Shown: positions 8,182-16,714 of the stretch, in pieces
Layout: each line of letters starts with the position of its first letter
Position numbering within the stretch: position 1 is the stretch's first letter
DNA from: Thermoplasmata archaeon
Lineage (GTDB): Archaea; Thermoplasmatota; Thermoplasmata; Lutacidiplasmatales; UBA184
NCBI GenBank assembly: GCA_027315165.1
Contig: DAHUYN010000005.1
Coordinates: forward strand, 1 to 64,000
Length of the DNA stretch: 64,000 nt
Direction: 5' to 3'
Translations under genes and position numbers: made by a program
The notes under the pieces: model-generated
What the model saw: the letters and a program-made list of their open reading frames with translations, nothing else
What the model was told of the DNA's origin: nothing
The model's database searches: none

Positions 8182-8280
8182 CGGGACCCGATCCCGGAGG
8201 GCCTCTCCCCTCCCACCCGGCGGGAGGCCTTTCGGGCGCGGGCCCGAAAGGTGGAGAGGCCGCGGAGACCAAGTCCGCGG
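8182..8280 (-). ncRNA. Candidate structured leader or RNA: perfect three-way junction plus flanking hairpins
   Basis: Helix P1 pairs 8200-8208 with 8253-8261 (9 pairs), P2 pairs 8209-8214 with 8222-8227 (6 pairs), and P3 pairs 8228-8237 with 8242-8251 (10 pairs, loop GCGG). All are perfectly complementary and abut, leaving only T8252 unpaired in the junction. Flanking hairpins are 8182-8186/8192-8196 and CCGCGG at 8260-8265/8275-8280; the latter competes with P1 for two bases, so two conformations are possible. The minus strand is preferred because the receiver gene starts at 8167, 15 bases past the structure, but transcription direction is not proven. Confidence 0.6.
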
Positions 8281-8301
8281 GCCTGCCTCTTGTGGTAGGA
8301 A

Positions 8302-8332
8302 CGACCGACCTCGGATTATGAAACTTCGGTCG
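8302..8332. promoter_or_regulatory. Dyad flanking a TATA-like element upstream of the receiver gene
   Basis: CGACCGA (8302-8308) and TCGGTCG (8326-8332) are exact inverted repeats around an AT-rich TTCATAAT read on the minus strand. It could be an operator over a weak minus-strand promoter, whose start near 8290 would just precede the three-way junction, or simply another hairpin. Confidence 0.35.
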
Positions 8333-8430
8333 AACGGACGTCGGGGTGTCGTTCGGCCCCCCCGGGCGCGACAGCCTCGGCGGCCCGGGACGGACCCGTG
8401 ACGGTGCCGGCGCACCCTCCACGGGGCCGC

Positions 8431-8442
8431 AAAACTATATAG
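8431..8442 (+). promoter_or_regulatory. TATA box with A-rich BRE-like flank
   Basis: AAAACTATATAG. The A-rich flank on the left favours rightward transcription, with a start expected near 8465, directly before the long hairpin at 8473-8532 and about 185 bases before the next protein start. The TATATA core is symmetric, so leftward use is possible but less favoured. Confidence 0.7.
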
Positions 8443-8464
8443 ACAGCCACAGCGTTACGGAGTT

Positions 8465-8550
8465 TGGCCTCGGGCACCGGTGGGGTTCGACGGGCGGCAG
8501 CGTCCGTTGGGCCCGTTGACCCCACCGATGCCTTCCCTGTCCTCTCTTGT
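8465..8550 (+). ncRNA. Candidate small RNA or 5' leader forming one long hairpin
   Basis: A promoter at 8436 points at this segment. Bases 8473-8495 pair with 8511-8532 as one helix: four pairs, one C-A mismatch, then 17 pairs including two G-T wobbles and a bulged C8488. The apical part 8498-8509 adds a small stem with a GTCC loop. A pyrimidine-rich run (CCTTCCCTGTCCTCTCTTGTT, 8531-8551) follows and could be a termination zone. It is either a stand-alone RNA or the leader of the zinc-ribbon gene at 8651. Confidence 0.5.
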
Positions 8551-8650
8551 TCCGGGGCGACCTCTCTAATCGCGTCCCGTGGGAGAGCGCCGACCCGCGC
8601 TTCCGGTGCGGCGATAGGTTCATCCGACCGGGTCCACGAGCCTCGACGCG

Positions 8651-9397
8651 ATGTCTCTGTTCGGCGGCCGCTCCCAGGAGGACCGGGAGCATCTCCTGCA
8701 GACGTTGCGATCGCTTGGCCCGACCTCGGTGCACGGCCTCTCGGCGGCCCTCTCGTGGCCCCCGCGCCGCACCGAGAAGGTCGTTCGAGCGGCGGCCCAG
8801 TGGGGTCGCGGCGCGATCGACTACGACCCGGCCACCGGACGGGTCGCGCTGCGCACGGCCCCGTCAACGGCTCCGACGGTGAGCCGGCCCGCGGCACCGA
8901 CCGCGGCCGCGACGCCGGCCGCACGCCCGGCGCCGCCGCCGCTCCCGAAGGCGTGGAACGCCTCTCCGAAGTGCCCGGCCTGCTCGGTCCCGTTTGTCTC
9001 GACCGGCACCGGGAGCGGCGTCTACTGCCCGAACTGTGGCCGCCTCGCGCTCCGGGACGGCGCGGCGCCCCCGCCCGCGGCAGCGGCCGCGACGGCGCCC
9101 GAGCCCGCGGCGACGACGCCCTCGGTGACGACGCGCCACGGTCCCGCGACGACGCTCGGGGACGACCGGCATTCGCAGGAGCTGTTCGCCGCCTGGGTGA
9201 CCTCACGCCCGCTCCCCTGCCCCAAGTGCCGGACCTCGCTTCGGCACAAGGGCGTCGGACAGTACGCCTGCCCGGCGTGCGGGGCCCAGGTGCATTTCGA
9301 GGGGCCCGCGCCGTCCGGTCGGAGCGGCTCCGCCGCTACGGCGGCCCCGGCGCCGTCGGCTGCGTCGGCGCCATCGCCCGCTCTCTCGAGGCCCTAG
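8651..9397 (+). CDS. Zinc-ribbon protein with N-terminal winged-helix-like segment
   Basis: 248 residues, hydrophilic. Residues 1-70 (GGRSQEDREHLLQTLRSLG onward) look like a small winged-helix domain. Then follow Ala/Pro-rich linkers separating two zinc ribbons: Cys-x2-Cys...Cys-x2-Cys around CPACSV and YCPNCGR (about 117-138), and CPKCRT with ACPACGA (about 193-213). The C-terminus is Ala/Ser/Pro-rich and low complexity. Such proteins are common in archaea as uncharacterised DNA/RNA-binding or scaffold factors. It converges on hutH with a 4-base stop overlap. I do not recognise a specific function. Confidence 0.75.
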   Translation: MSLFGGRSQEDREHLLQTLRSLGPTSVHGLSAALSWPPRRTEKVVRAAAQWGRGAIDYDPATGRVALRTAPSTAPTVSRPAAPTAAATPAARPAPPPLPKAWNASPKCPACSVPFVSTGTGSGVYCPNCGRLALRDGAAPPPAAAAATAPEPAATTPSVTTRHGPATTLGDDRHSQELFAAWVTSRPLPCPKCRTSLRHKGVGQYACPACGAQVHFEGPAPSGRSGSAATAAPAPSAASAPSPALSRP

Positions 9398-10917
9398 CGG
9401 GCGTAGCTCGCCCGCACCCGCCGGACGAGGGATCCGTCGCCGATCCGGTCGGCCATCGTCGTGATCTCGGCCGACGGGGACCGGTCGGTCGACCAGGGGG
9501 CGACGAACTCCCGGACCGCGCGCAACGCCGCCTCCGAGCCCTCGCCTCCGCGACGCGGCCGGCGCAGTTCGAGCGCCTGCGCGGCCACGATCCACTCGAT
9601 CGCGACGACGGTCTGCGTGTTGCGGAGGACCCGGCGGAGCTTCGCGCCCGCCCACGGACCCATCGAGACGAAGTCCTCCTGGTCGGCCGACGTCGGGAGG
9701 CTCGCGGCGCTCGCCGGATGGACGAGGCTCTGGTTCTCGTTCGAGAGCGCGGCCGCGAGGTACTGGGGGATCATGAACCCCGAGCTCACGCCAGCGTTCG
9801 GGGCCAGGAACGGCGGCAGCCCCCGGTTCAGGGCCGGGTTCACGAGGCGATGGATTCGCCTCTCGGAGAAGCCGGCGAGGTACTGGACGGCGAGGGCGAG
9901 CGTGTCGAGCGCGAGCGCGAGACCCTGGCCGTGGAAGTTGCCCCCGTTGACGAACTCGTCACCCTCGAAGACGACGGGGTTGTCCGAGACGGCGTTCAGC
10001 TCCGCGTCGATGATCCGGGCGCCGAAGTCGACCCCGAGGCGGACGGCGGCGAGGACCTGCGGGAGGCAACGGAGCGTGTACGGGTCCTGCCCGAGGCCCT
10101 CGGGGCGAGCGAGGAGCTCGCTCCCTCGAAGCTGCTCGCGGAGGAGGCGGGCCTCCGTCCGCTGCTCCTCCGACCGGCGCAGCTCGCCCAGCCGGTCGTC
10201 CAGGGCCGCGGGGTTCCCGAGCAGCGCGTCGAACGACATCCCCGCCGCGACCTCCGCGGCGGCGAGCAGGCTCTGCGCATCCTCGACGGCGAGCGCGAGG
10301 TAGGCGGCCATCAGCGAGGTGCCGTTGACGAGCGCGACCCCCTCCTTCTCGACGAGGACGAGCGGTTCGAGGCCGTGCTCTCGCAGGACCTCGGCCGAGG
10401 GGCGGGCCGGTCGCCCGGCCTCTCGAAGCGCTCCCTCGCCGAGGAGCGCGAGCGCGATGTGGGCGAGCGGGGCGAGGTCCCCCGAGGCTCCGACAGAGCC
10501 CTGCTCGGGGACGACGGGAACGAGGCCGCGGTTGAGCAGTTCGACAAGGAGGTCCAGGACCTCTACGCGAACCCCGGAGTGGCCGGCGGCGAGCGAGTTG
10601 AGCCGCAGGAGGAGCATGCCCCGCACGACGTCGTCCGGGAGCGCGGGGCCGACCCCGCTCGCGTGGCTCCGCACGAGCGAGAGCTGGAGCGCGCGCGTCT
10701 CCTCGAGCGGAATCGTGCGGTCGGCGAGGCTGCCGAAGCCGGTCGTGACGCCGTAGACCGCCCGGCCCTTCGCGACGGCCCGCTCGACGACCCGGCGGGC
10801 CGCCGCGACGCGGCCGCGGGCCTCGAGGGCCAGCGAGACCGCGCAGCCGCCTCGAGCGACGGCGAGGAACTGCTCGAGCGTGAGGGACCCGCCGTCGACA
10901 GGGAGCGACTCGGTCAT
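9394..10917 (-). CDS. hutH: Histidine ammonia-lyase
   Basis: 507 residues, typical length. It deaminates histidine to urocanate. The Ala-Ser-Gly triad that cyclises into the MIO electrophile is in GSVGASGDLAPLAH; TTGFGSLAD near residue 60, NGTSLMAAYLALAV and SSGFMIPQYLAAALSNENQ are further family segments. The ATG start lies about 33 bases after a TATA box (GGTTTAAGC). No other hut genes (hutU, hutI, hutG) are adjacent, so the fate of urocanate here is unknown. A phenylalanine or tyrosine lyase is a less likely alternative. Confidence 0.95.
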   Translation of the reverse strand: MTESLPVDGGSLTLEQFLAVARGGCAVSLALEARGRVAAARRVVERAVAKGRAVYGVTTGFGSLADRTIPLEETRALQLSLVRSHASGVGPALPDDVVRGMLLLRLNSLAAGHSGVRVEVLDLLVELLNRGLVPVVPEQGSVGASGDLAPLAHIALALLGEGALREAGRPARPSAEVLREHGLEPLVLVEKEGVALVNGTSLMAAYLALAVEDAQSLLAAAEVAAGMSFDALLGNPAALDDRLGELRRSEEQRTEARLLREQLRGSELLARPEGLGQDPYTLRCLPQVLAAVRLGVDFGARIIDAELNAVSDNPVVFEGDEFVNGGNFHGQGLALALDTLALAVQYLAGFSERRIHRLVNPALNRGLPPFLAPNAGVSSGFMIPQYLAAALSNENQSLVHPASAASLPTSADQEDFVSMGPWAGAKLRRVLRNTQTVVAIEWIVAAQALELRRPRRGGEGSEAALRAVREFVAPWSTDRSPSAEITTMADRIGDGSLVRRVRASYAR

Positions 10918-10945
10918 CTTCCGCGGCGAGCGGGACCCGCCGGGG

Positions 10946-10954
10946 GCTTAAACC
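10946..10954 (-). promoter_or_regulatory. TATA box of hutH
   Basis: GGTTTAAGC on the minus strand, centred about 33 bases before the ATG at 10917, consistent with a very short or absent leader. Confidence 0.6.
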
Positions 10955-11000
10955 CTCGTCCGGCGGTCGTCCGCGTCCGCCGCGGGCGCTCTCGCCGGGG

Positions 11001-11528
11001 TTACGCCGGGTAGACGATCTCGCCGCCCGACTTCTGGAGCGACGGGACCTTCTTCGTCGCGGCGCCCTTGGTCTTCCAGAAGATCTCGGCGATCGCGTGG
11101 ACCTGGCCGAGCAGCTCCTGGGCGTCGGCACCGAGGGTCGACTGACGCGCCTTCGAGGCGGCCTTCATCGCCTTCCAGAACGACTCGTGAAGCGTCGGGA
11201 ACTGCTTGACGTGGTCCGCCGTGAAGTAGTCTCCCCAGAGGATCCGAAGCTCTGCCTTGACCCGCTCGGCGTGGAGCTCCTTGACGGTCGTGTAGCGCGC
11301 GAGCTTCGCCTGGGCCGCCTCGAGTTCCTCGGGCTTGGCCGAGGCGCCGGGCTTGGGCAGCTCGGCGATCAGCTGGGTCATGCGAAGGACGGTGAGGGCC
11401 GAGATCTGCGCCTCGTGGGGGTCATAAATCCCGCACGGTATGTCGCAGTGCGCGTAGACGGGGGTCGGGAGCCGGAGCGCGTCCGCGATCGTGGTTCGGA
11501 GCTCGAGAAGTCGGCGGGTCATCGACAT
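11001..11528 (-). CDS. sodN: Nickel-type superoxide dismutase (precursor)
   Basis: 175 residues. The nickel hook is complete: HCDIPCGIYDP, with His27, Cys28 and Cys32 in the precursor numbering. NiSOD coordinates nickel with the mature N-terminal His, so 26 residues (ending PVYA) must be removed. The rest is the expected four-helix bundle (KELHAERVKAELRILWGDYF, SFWKAMKAASKAR). It converts superoxide to peroxide and oxygen. Its maturation peptidase is divergently encoded 30 bases away. A TATA box 27 bases before the ATG predicts a leaderless mRNA; an alternative ATG lies two codons in. Confidence 0.95.
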   Translation of the reverse strand: MSMTRRLLELRTTIADALRLPTPVYAHCDIPCGIYDPHEAQISALTVLRMTQLIAELPKPGASAKPEELEAAQAKLARYTTVKELHAERVKAELRILWGDYFTADHVKQFPTLHESFWKAMKAASKARQSTLGADAQELLGQVHAIAEIFWKTKGAATKKVPSLQKSGGEIVYPA

Positions 11529-11550
11529 GGCGCGAGCACCGCCCGGAGTC

Positions 11551-11558
11551 CCTTAAAG
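11551..11558 (-). promoter_or_regulatory. TATA box of sodN
   Basis: CTTTAAGG on the minus strand, centred 27 bases before the sodN ATG. It lies directly against the ATG of the divergent sodX (11559), so the two genes share a 30-base intergenic gap and their initiation may interfere. Confidence 0.65.
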
Positions 11559-12083
11559 ATGCCGGAGGGGCCGAGCGGACCGGCGGCCAGCGTCGCCGCG
11601 TCGCCGCCGCGCGGGACCCGATGGCGCCGCCGCTGGCGCAGCACCAAGCTCGTCGTCCGCGACCACAGCATGGAGCCCGGCCTGCGGCCCGGGGACCGTC
11701 TCCTCCTCGACCCGCTGGCCTACCGGGACCGGGCGCCCGAGCGCGGCGACGTCGTCGTCATCGCGGACCCGACGGCCCCCGAGCGCCTGCTCCTCAAGCG
11801 GGTCGTCGGAACGCCGGGCGACTTCGTCCGGATCACGCGGGACGGCGCGCACCGGCTCGAGACCCCGAGCCGGCCCGGCGCGGCACCGCCCGACGGGGCC
11901 CTCGAGGAGCTCGAGGTCCCGCCCGGCCACCTCTTCGTCCTGTCCGACCGGCCGACACGGACCCGGGACAGCCGCCAGTTCGGCCCCGTCCCGATCGCCT
12001 CCGTCGCGGGCCGCGTCTGGTACCGCTACGGGCCCCGCGCGCGGCGCGGGGAGCTCGGGGCGGCAGCCTTATCCGAACCGTGA
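11559..12083 (+). CDS. sodX: S26-family signal-peptidase-like NiSOD maturation protease
   Basis: 174 residues from the ATG. The S26 catalytic Ser is in DHSMEPGLRPGDRLLLD and the general-base Lys in LLLKRVVGTPGD, the Ser/Lys pair of type I signal peptidases. The C-terminal strand region has LFVLSDRP and SRQFGPVP. No clear membrane anchor is present, unlike secretory signal peptidases; this fits the SodX peptidases that trim the NiSOD leader. Position divergent from sodN supports that role. It precedes the wtp genes by 13 bases, probably in one transcript. Confidence 0.88.
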   Translation: MPEGPSGPAASVAASPPRGTRWRRRWRSTKLVVRDHSMEPGLRPGDRLLLDPLAYRDRAPERGDVVVIADPTAPERLLLKRVVGTPGDFVRITRDGAHRLETPSRPGAAPPDGALEELEVPPGHLFVLSDRPTRTRDSRQFGPVPIASVAGRVWYRYGPRARRGELGAAALSEP

Positions 12084-12096
12084 AGTTGGCGGAACG

Positions 12097-13179
12097 GTGG
12101 CGCGCACCGTCCGTCTTGCGGTCGTCCTGGCCGTGGTCGCCGTCGTCCTCGTCGCCGGGCTCGGCGCGGGCCTCTGGCTCTCGACGGAGATCGGCCCGGG
12201 CCACGGGCTGGTCGGCGGGGGCGGGGTCTCGCCGACGCCGCTCACGATCCTTGCCGCCGGCACGCTCGGCCTGCCGTTCGGCTCCGTGGCGAGCTACGTC
12301 GCGAACACGACCCCCGGGGTCTCGGCGCCGGCGGCGGCCCAGCAGTACGAGGGAAGCCTCGCCGTCGTCGCGGCGGCGGCCCGGACCCCCTCGACCTACT
12401 CGATCGTCGGCACCGCCGACTTTCGGCTGATCCCGGCCTCGCTCGAGCCGACAGTGACCTCTTGGGAGGCCGTCTTCGCGAGCTCTCCCGAGGCGCTCGT
12501 CTACGACCCGTCGGTCGCGGCGTTCGCGGGGATCAACACGACGAACTGGCCCGCCAAGCTGCTCGACGCCCAGCTGCCGCTCGGCCTCGCGAACGCCTCG
12601 ACCGACCCGAACGGCTACAACGAGATCTTCGTCCTCGAGCTCGAGGGACTCCTCGACAACGGCTCCCTGAGCGCGCTCTACGACCACTACTTTTCGACAC
12701 CGGTCGGCAGCCTCGCCGTCCCCAACCCGTCGACGACGCGCGTCGAGCTCGAGTCGAACGTCGCGGCGCTCCTCGCGAGCCATTCGATCGCCTCCTTCCT
12801 CACCTACCGCTCCTACGCGGTCGCCAACCACCTCGCCTTCGTCGATCTCGACCCCAGGGTCTCGCTCGGGTCGACGGACCCCGCCGACCTCGCGTTCTAC
12901 GCGAACGCCTCGACGACGATTCTCTCGGGGAGCTCGACGCAGCGGGTCCAGGGGGCCCCCGTGCTGTTCGCCGTCACCGTCCCGAAGGCGAGCGAGACCG
13001 CCTCGGCCGGAGCGACGTTCGTCCAGGTCCTCCTCTCGCCGGCGGGCGCCGCGATCCTCGAGGGGGATGGCCTCACGCCGGTCTACCCCGCGTGGTCGGA
13101 CGACCCGGGCGGCGCCCCGGGCGGCGTCCAGCCGTTCGTCGTGCCGCTCCCCGCGGCGCTATCGGGCCTGCTCTCGTGA
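12097..13179 (+). CDS. wtpA: Tungstate/molybdate ABC transporter substrate-binding protein
   Basis: 360 residues. An N-terminal hydrophobic segment (LAVVLAVVAVVLVAGLGAGL) is a signal or lipid-less anchor. The following periplasmic-binding fold aligns with WtpA/ModA segments: AAGTLGLPFGSV, GTADFRLIP, TNWPAKLL and GLANASTDPNGYNE. It captures oxyanion outside the cell for the WtpB permease. GTG start 13 bases after sodX; it overlaps wtpB by four bases. A molybdate or sulfate specificity cannot be excluded from sequence. Confidence 0.82.
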   Translation: MARTVRLAVVLAVVAVVLVAGLGAGLWLSTEIGPGHGLVGGGGVSPTPLTILAAGTLGLPFGSVASYVANTTPGVSAPAAAQQYEGSLAVVAAAARTPSTYSIVGTADFRLIPASLEPTVTSWEAVFASSPEALVYDPSVAAFAGINTTNWPAKLLDAQLPLGLANASTDPNGYNEIFVLELEGLLDNGSLSALYDHYFSTPVGSLAVPNPSTTRVELESNVAALLASHSIASFLTYRSYAVANHLAFVDLDPRVSLGSTDPADLAFYANASTTILSGSSTQRVQGAPVLFAVTVPKASETASAGATFVQVLLSPAGAAILEGDGLTPVYPAWSDDPGGAPGGVQPFVVPLPAALSGLLS

Positions 13180-14027
13180 CCGCGCCCACACGATCGTTCC
13201 CGGTCGGACGGGGCGTCGCCGCTCTCCTCTCCGCCTCCCTCCTGGCGCTCTTTTTGCTGCCGCTCGTCGCGCTCGTCGGCGAGACGACGCCGAGGGCGCT
13301 CGTGCAGGCCGTCGAGGACCCCGCCGTCCGGCTCTCGATCGGGTTCACGCTCTACGCGAGCCTCGCCGCCCTCCTCCTCTCCCTCGGCCTCGGCGTGCCG
13401 CTCGGTTACCTCCTCGCCCGCCACCGCTTCCGGGGGCGGAGCGTCGTCGAGTCGGCGGTCGCGCTGCCGGTCGTCGTGCCCCATCTCGTCGCCGGCCTCG
13501 CGCTCTTGTGGCTGTTCGCGCCGTCGTCCCCCGTCGGGGCGTTGTTCGAGTCGGCGGGGATCCCGGTCTTCGGGACGTTCGTCGGCGTCGTCCTCGTCAT
13601 GACCTACGTCTCGGCGTCGTACACGGTCCTCGCGAGCCAGCTCGCCTTCTCGACGGTCGACGCTCGCCTTCTCGAGGCGGCCCGCAGCCTCGGGGCCACG
13701 CCCTCGCGCGCGTTCACCTCGGTGACGCTCCCGCTCGCGCTGCGCGGCATCGTCGCGGGCGCCCTCCTCTCCTGGGCCCGCTCCGTGAGCGAGATCGGCG
13801 GATTCCTCATCCTCGCCTACACGGTCTATCCCGGACCCGGCTACAGCGGCCCCGTGACGACGCCGGTCTCGGTCCTCGTCTACAACCTCTACGAGCTCAA
13901 CGACCTGCCCGAGGCGGCCGCCGTCTCGGCGCTCTTCGTCCTCCTCGCCTTCGCGATCTTCCTCGGGGTCCGCGCGCTCGAGCGATCGGGCCGGCTTCCC
14001 TGGGCCGTGGGGAGCCTGCTCCCGTGA
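13176..14027 (+). CDS. wtpB: Tungstate/molybdate ABC transporter permease
   Basis: 283 residues, about six membrane helices, beginning at a GTG whose last bases overlap the wtpA stop (GTGA). The cytoplasmic EAA-type loop that contacts the ATPase is EAARSLGATPSRAFTSVTLP followed by GALLSWARSVSEIG, matching ModB/WtpB. It forms the membrane channel. The overlapping start and stop at both ends indicate translational coupling across wtpABC. Confidence 0.9.
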   Translation: MTAPTRSFPVGRGVAALLSASLLALFLLPLVALVGETTPRALVQAVEDPAVRLSIGFTLYASLAALLLSLGLGVPLGYLLARHRFRGRSVVESAVALPVVVPHLVAGLALLWLFAPSSPVGALFESAGIPVFGTFVGVVLVMTYVSASYTVLASQLAFSTVDARLLEAARSLGATPSRAFTSVTLPLALRGIVAGALLSWARSVSEIGGFLILAYTVYPGPGYSGPVTTPVSVLVYNLYELNDLPEAAAVSALFVLLAFAIFLGVRALERSGRLPWAVGSLLP

Positions 14028-15043
14028 CGCGCTGGCGGCTCGACGGCGTTGCCAGCGAGGTGGGGCACTTTCGCGTCGGACCGGTCGACCTCGAGATCGG
14101 CGGGGTCGGTGCCGTGGCCGTCCTGGGACCCTCGGGCGCCGGCAAGACGACCCTGCTCCGAGCCCTCGCGGGCGTCGGACCCGTGACAAGCGGTCGCCTC
14201 GAGGCCGACGGGGTCGACCTGGGCGCGAGCCCACCGGAACAGCGTCGCGTCGGCTACGTGCCCCAGGGGCTGGCCCTGTTCCCGCACCGCACCGTGCGCG
14301 CGAACGTCTCGTATCCGCTCCGCCTCCGCACGCCGCCCCGACCCGACGCCGAGGCCGACCCCCTGCTCGAGCGGTTCGGCCTCGAAGCGCTCGCGGACCG
14401 GCGCCCCCCCTCGCTGAGCACCGGCGAGCAGGAGCGCGTCGCGATCGCGCGCGCCCTCGCCGCCGAGCCCCGCCTGCTCCTCTGGGACGAACCGCTCACG
14501 GCGCTCGACCGGCCGGCACGGGACGCTCTCCTCGACGTCTTCCGCGAGGTCCGCGAGCGCTCCCGGCTCCCCCTCGTCTTCGTGACGCACGACCCGACGA
14601 TCGCCTTCTCGATCGCGGACGACGCGCTCGTCCTCGACCGGGGCCAGGTCGAGTACGCCGGGCCGGTCGAGCGCCTCCTCGACCGGCCGACGAGCCCGTT
14701 CGCCGCACGGTTCGCCGGCTACGAGAACGTGCTCGGGCCCTCGGCCCTGACCGGAACGGGCGAGGGGCTCGGGACGCTCCTGGCCCGGCACGCCGGTCCC
14801 GGAGGGCTGTGCTTCCGCGCCCCGACGGCACGCCCTCCCGCCGACCGAGGGGCCTTTGGGGCCACCGTCGAGCGCGTCGAGCCGTCGCTCGGGGGCTTTC
14901 TCTATACGGCGACCGTGGGTCCGGGGCGCGTGCGCCTTCGGTCCGACCGCGGCCAGCGATGGCGGGCCGGCGACCCCGTCACCTTCGACCTCGCCGAGAC
15001 CGATCTCGTCACGATCCCCAGGGCCGTGGGAGAGCCGCGATGA
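14024..15043 (+). CDS. wtpC: Tungstate/molybdate ABC transporter ATP-binding protein
   Basis: 339 residues. Walker A GPSGAGKTT, Q-loop near YVPQGLALFPH, Walker B LLLWDEPLTALD and switch His in VTHD are all present. The signature motif reads LSTGE rather than LSGGQ, a tolerated variation. After about residue 240 there is a TOBE-like regulatory segment (FGATVERVEPSLGG onward). GTG start overlaps the wtpB stop. It drives transport with the upstream wtpAB. Confidence 0.9.
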   Translation: MTRWRLDGVASEVGHFRVGPVDLEIGGVGAVAVLGPSGAGKTTLLRALAGVGPVTSGRLEADGVDLGASPPEQRRVGYVPQGLALFPHRTVRANVSYPLRLRTPPRPDAEADPLLERFGLEALADRRPPSLSTGEQERVAIARALAAEPRLLLWDEPLTALDRPARDALLDVFREVRERSRLPLVFVTHDPTIAFSIADDALVLDRGQVEYAGPVERLLDRPTSPFAARFAGYENVLGPSALTGTGEGLGTLLARHAGPGGLCFRAPTARPPADRGAFGATVERVEPSLGGFLYTATVGPGRVRLRSDRGQRWRAGDPVTFDLAETDLVTIPRAVGEPR

Positions 15044-15723
15044 GGCGAGAGGTGACGCTAACGCCGCTCGACGTCGCGCTCCTCGGCTACCTCGCGCGAA
15101 GGCCGTCGCAGTCCGAGGCCGCGCGAGCGCTGCGGATCTCGACCGACCGCACGGCCTATCGTCTCCGGCGGCTCGCGCGGGCCCTCGGCACCGCCGTCGT
15201 CGTCTCGGACCGCGGCGGCGCCCACCGGGGCCGCACCGACCTCACGGCGGCCGGGCGGGCTCTCCTCGACGCCGGGCCGGGCGCGGTCGTCGGTCCGACG
15301 CAACGGCGTCTCGAGGGGGAGTGGGTGATCGCCCGGGGCCGCTTCGTCGAGGCGCCGGAGCCCGCGGTCGACCTCGACGGCGGGGGACCGCGCCTCCGCG
15401 TCGCCTTCACCGCGGCGCCCGGCGAGCGGGTCCGCCTCGCCATCGACCCCGCGGCGATCCTGCTCGCGACCGGCCGGTTCGCGTCGAGCGCCCGGAACGT
15501 CCTCGAGGGCCGGGTCCTCTCCGTCCGCCACCACGGACCGGGAACGGGGGCGGGACGGACGGTGACGACGCTCGCCGTCGGCGCCTGGCGGGTGCCGGTG
15601 GCCGTGACGGAGGCCTCCGTCGCCGCGCTGGGGTTGAGGCCCTCGCGGAAGGTCTACCTCTACCTCAAGGCGACGGCGATCCGCCGCGATGGCCCCGCTA
15701 CTCGCGGATCCCCTCGGTCGTGA
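15040..15723 (+). CDS. ModE-like regulator with winged helix and molbindin (TOBE) domain
   Basis: 227 residues. Residues 1-80 are a winged-helix DNA-binding domain ([20 protein letters not shown], then [11 protein letters not shown]). The C-terminal part has a Mop/TOBE segment, [10 protein letters not shown] to [13 protein letters not shown], which binds molybdate or tungstate in ModE. The ATG overlaps the wtpC stop (ATGA), so it is the last gene of the operon and probably autoregulates it by sensing oxyanion. It overlaps the convergent radA 3' end by 26 bases. Confidence 0.85.
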   Translation: MRREVTLTPLDVALLGYLARRPSQSEAARALRISTDRTAYRLRRLARALGTAVVVSDRGGAHRGRTDLTAAGRALLDAGPGAVVGPTQRRLEGEWVIARGRFVEAPEPAVDLDGGGPRLRVAFTAAPGERVRLAIDPAAILLATGRFASSARNVLEGRVLSVRHHGPGTGAGRTVTTLAVGAWRVPVAVTEASVAALGLRPSRKVYLYLKATAIRRDGPATRGSPRS

Positions 15724-16693
15724 GCGAGTAGACCGCCTCCCCCTCGGGGAGGTTCGGGGAGTCGATCAGGCGGGCGATCCGCTTGGGGGGCTTGGACTTC
15801 CGCAGGTAGAGCCGGTAGGTGGCGGCGTGCGCGACGATGTTCCCGCCGATCGGTCGCGTCGGGTCGCCGAAGAGGATGTCCGGCCGTGCGGAGACCTGGT
15901 TCGTGACGACGATCGCCGCGTTGTACGTGTCGCCGAAGCGCAGGAGCTCGTGGAGGTGCTTGTTGAGGAGCTGCTGGCGGGGCGCGAGCTCCCCGCGGCC
16001 CGCGTACTCCGAGCGGAAGTGCGAGGTGAGCGAATCGACGACGACGAGCCGGATCGGGCGCTCTCGCGCGAGCTCCTGCGCCTTCGTCACGAGGAGCATC
16101 TGGTGGTTCGAGTTGAACGCGCGGGCGACGTGGATGTGCCCCAAGGCCACGTCGGGGTCGAGGCCCGCCCCCTTCGCCATGTCGACGATCCGCTCGGGAC
16201 GGAACGTCGACTCGGTGTCGATGTAGACGACCTCGCCGGTGAGCCCCCCCTGGTCGTGGGGCAGCTGGACGTTGACGGCGAGCTGGTGCGCGATCTGGGT
16301 CTTGCCGGTCCCGAACTCGCCGGCGAGCTCGGTGATCGCCTGGGTCTCGACGCCGCCGCCGAGCAGCTCGTCGAGCGACTTGGCGTTCGTCGAGATCCGG
16401 CCGAGCTTCTTCCGCCGGTCCAAGAGCGCGGTGCCGAGCTCGAAGCTGCCGACGTCGGCGGCCCGACGCGCCTCCGCGATGATCTTCATCGCGATGGCCG
16501 TGCCGATCTCCGCCGCTTCCGCGATGTCGCCCGGCGAGGCGACGGCGAGCTCCATCAGGTCGGTGTAGCCCGCCTCGCGGAGCTTCTCCGCGGTCGTCGG
16601 CCCGACGCCGGTCAGATCCTCGAGCGCGACCTCGCGCTTGGGGGACTCCTCGTCGGCGGCGCCGGCGGTGCGGGCGGAGGCTTTCTGGACCAC
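15698..16693 (-). CDS. radA: DNA repair and recombination protein RadA
   Basis: 331 residues, the normal archaeal RadA length. N-terminal helix-hairpin-helix domain ([20 protein letters not shown]), then the recombinase core: Walker [16 protein letters not shown], Walker [13 protein letters not shown] and the L2 region near [14 protein letters not shown]. It forms the strand-exchange filament on single-stranded DNA. GTG start 27 bases after a TATA box, so leaderless. The 3' end overlaps the ModE-like gene. Confidence 0.98.
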   Translation of the reverse strand: MVQKASARTAGAADEESPKREVALEDLTGVGPTTAEKLREAGYTDLMELAVASPGDIAEAAEIGTAIAMKIIAEARRAADVGSFELGTALLDRRKKLGRISTNAKSLDELLGGGVETQAITELAGEFGTGKTQIAHQLAVNVQLPHDQGGLTGEVVYIDTESTFRPERIVDMAKGAGLDPDVALGHIHVARAFNSNHQMLLVTKAQELARERPIRLVVVDSLTSHFRSEYAGRGELAPRQQLLNKHLHELLRFGDTYNAAIVVTNQVSARPDILFGDPTRPIGGNIVAHAATYRLYLRKSKPPKRIARLIDSPNLPEGEAVYSLTTEGIRE

Positions 16694-16714
16694 GCCGTTG
16701 CTACCCCGCCTTCG

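Noticed and set aside
8483-8500. tRNA T-arm-like GGTTCGA
   Set aside because: No acceptor, anticodon or D-arm around it; it belongs to the long hairpin.
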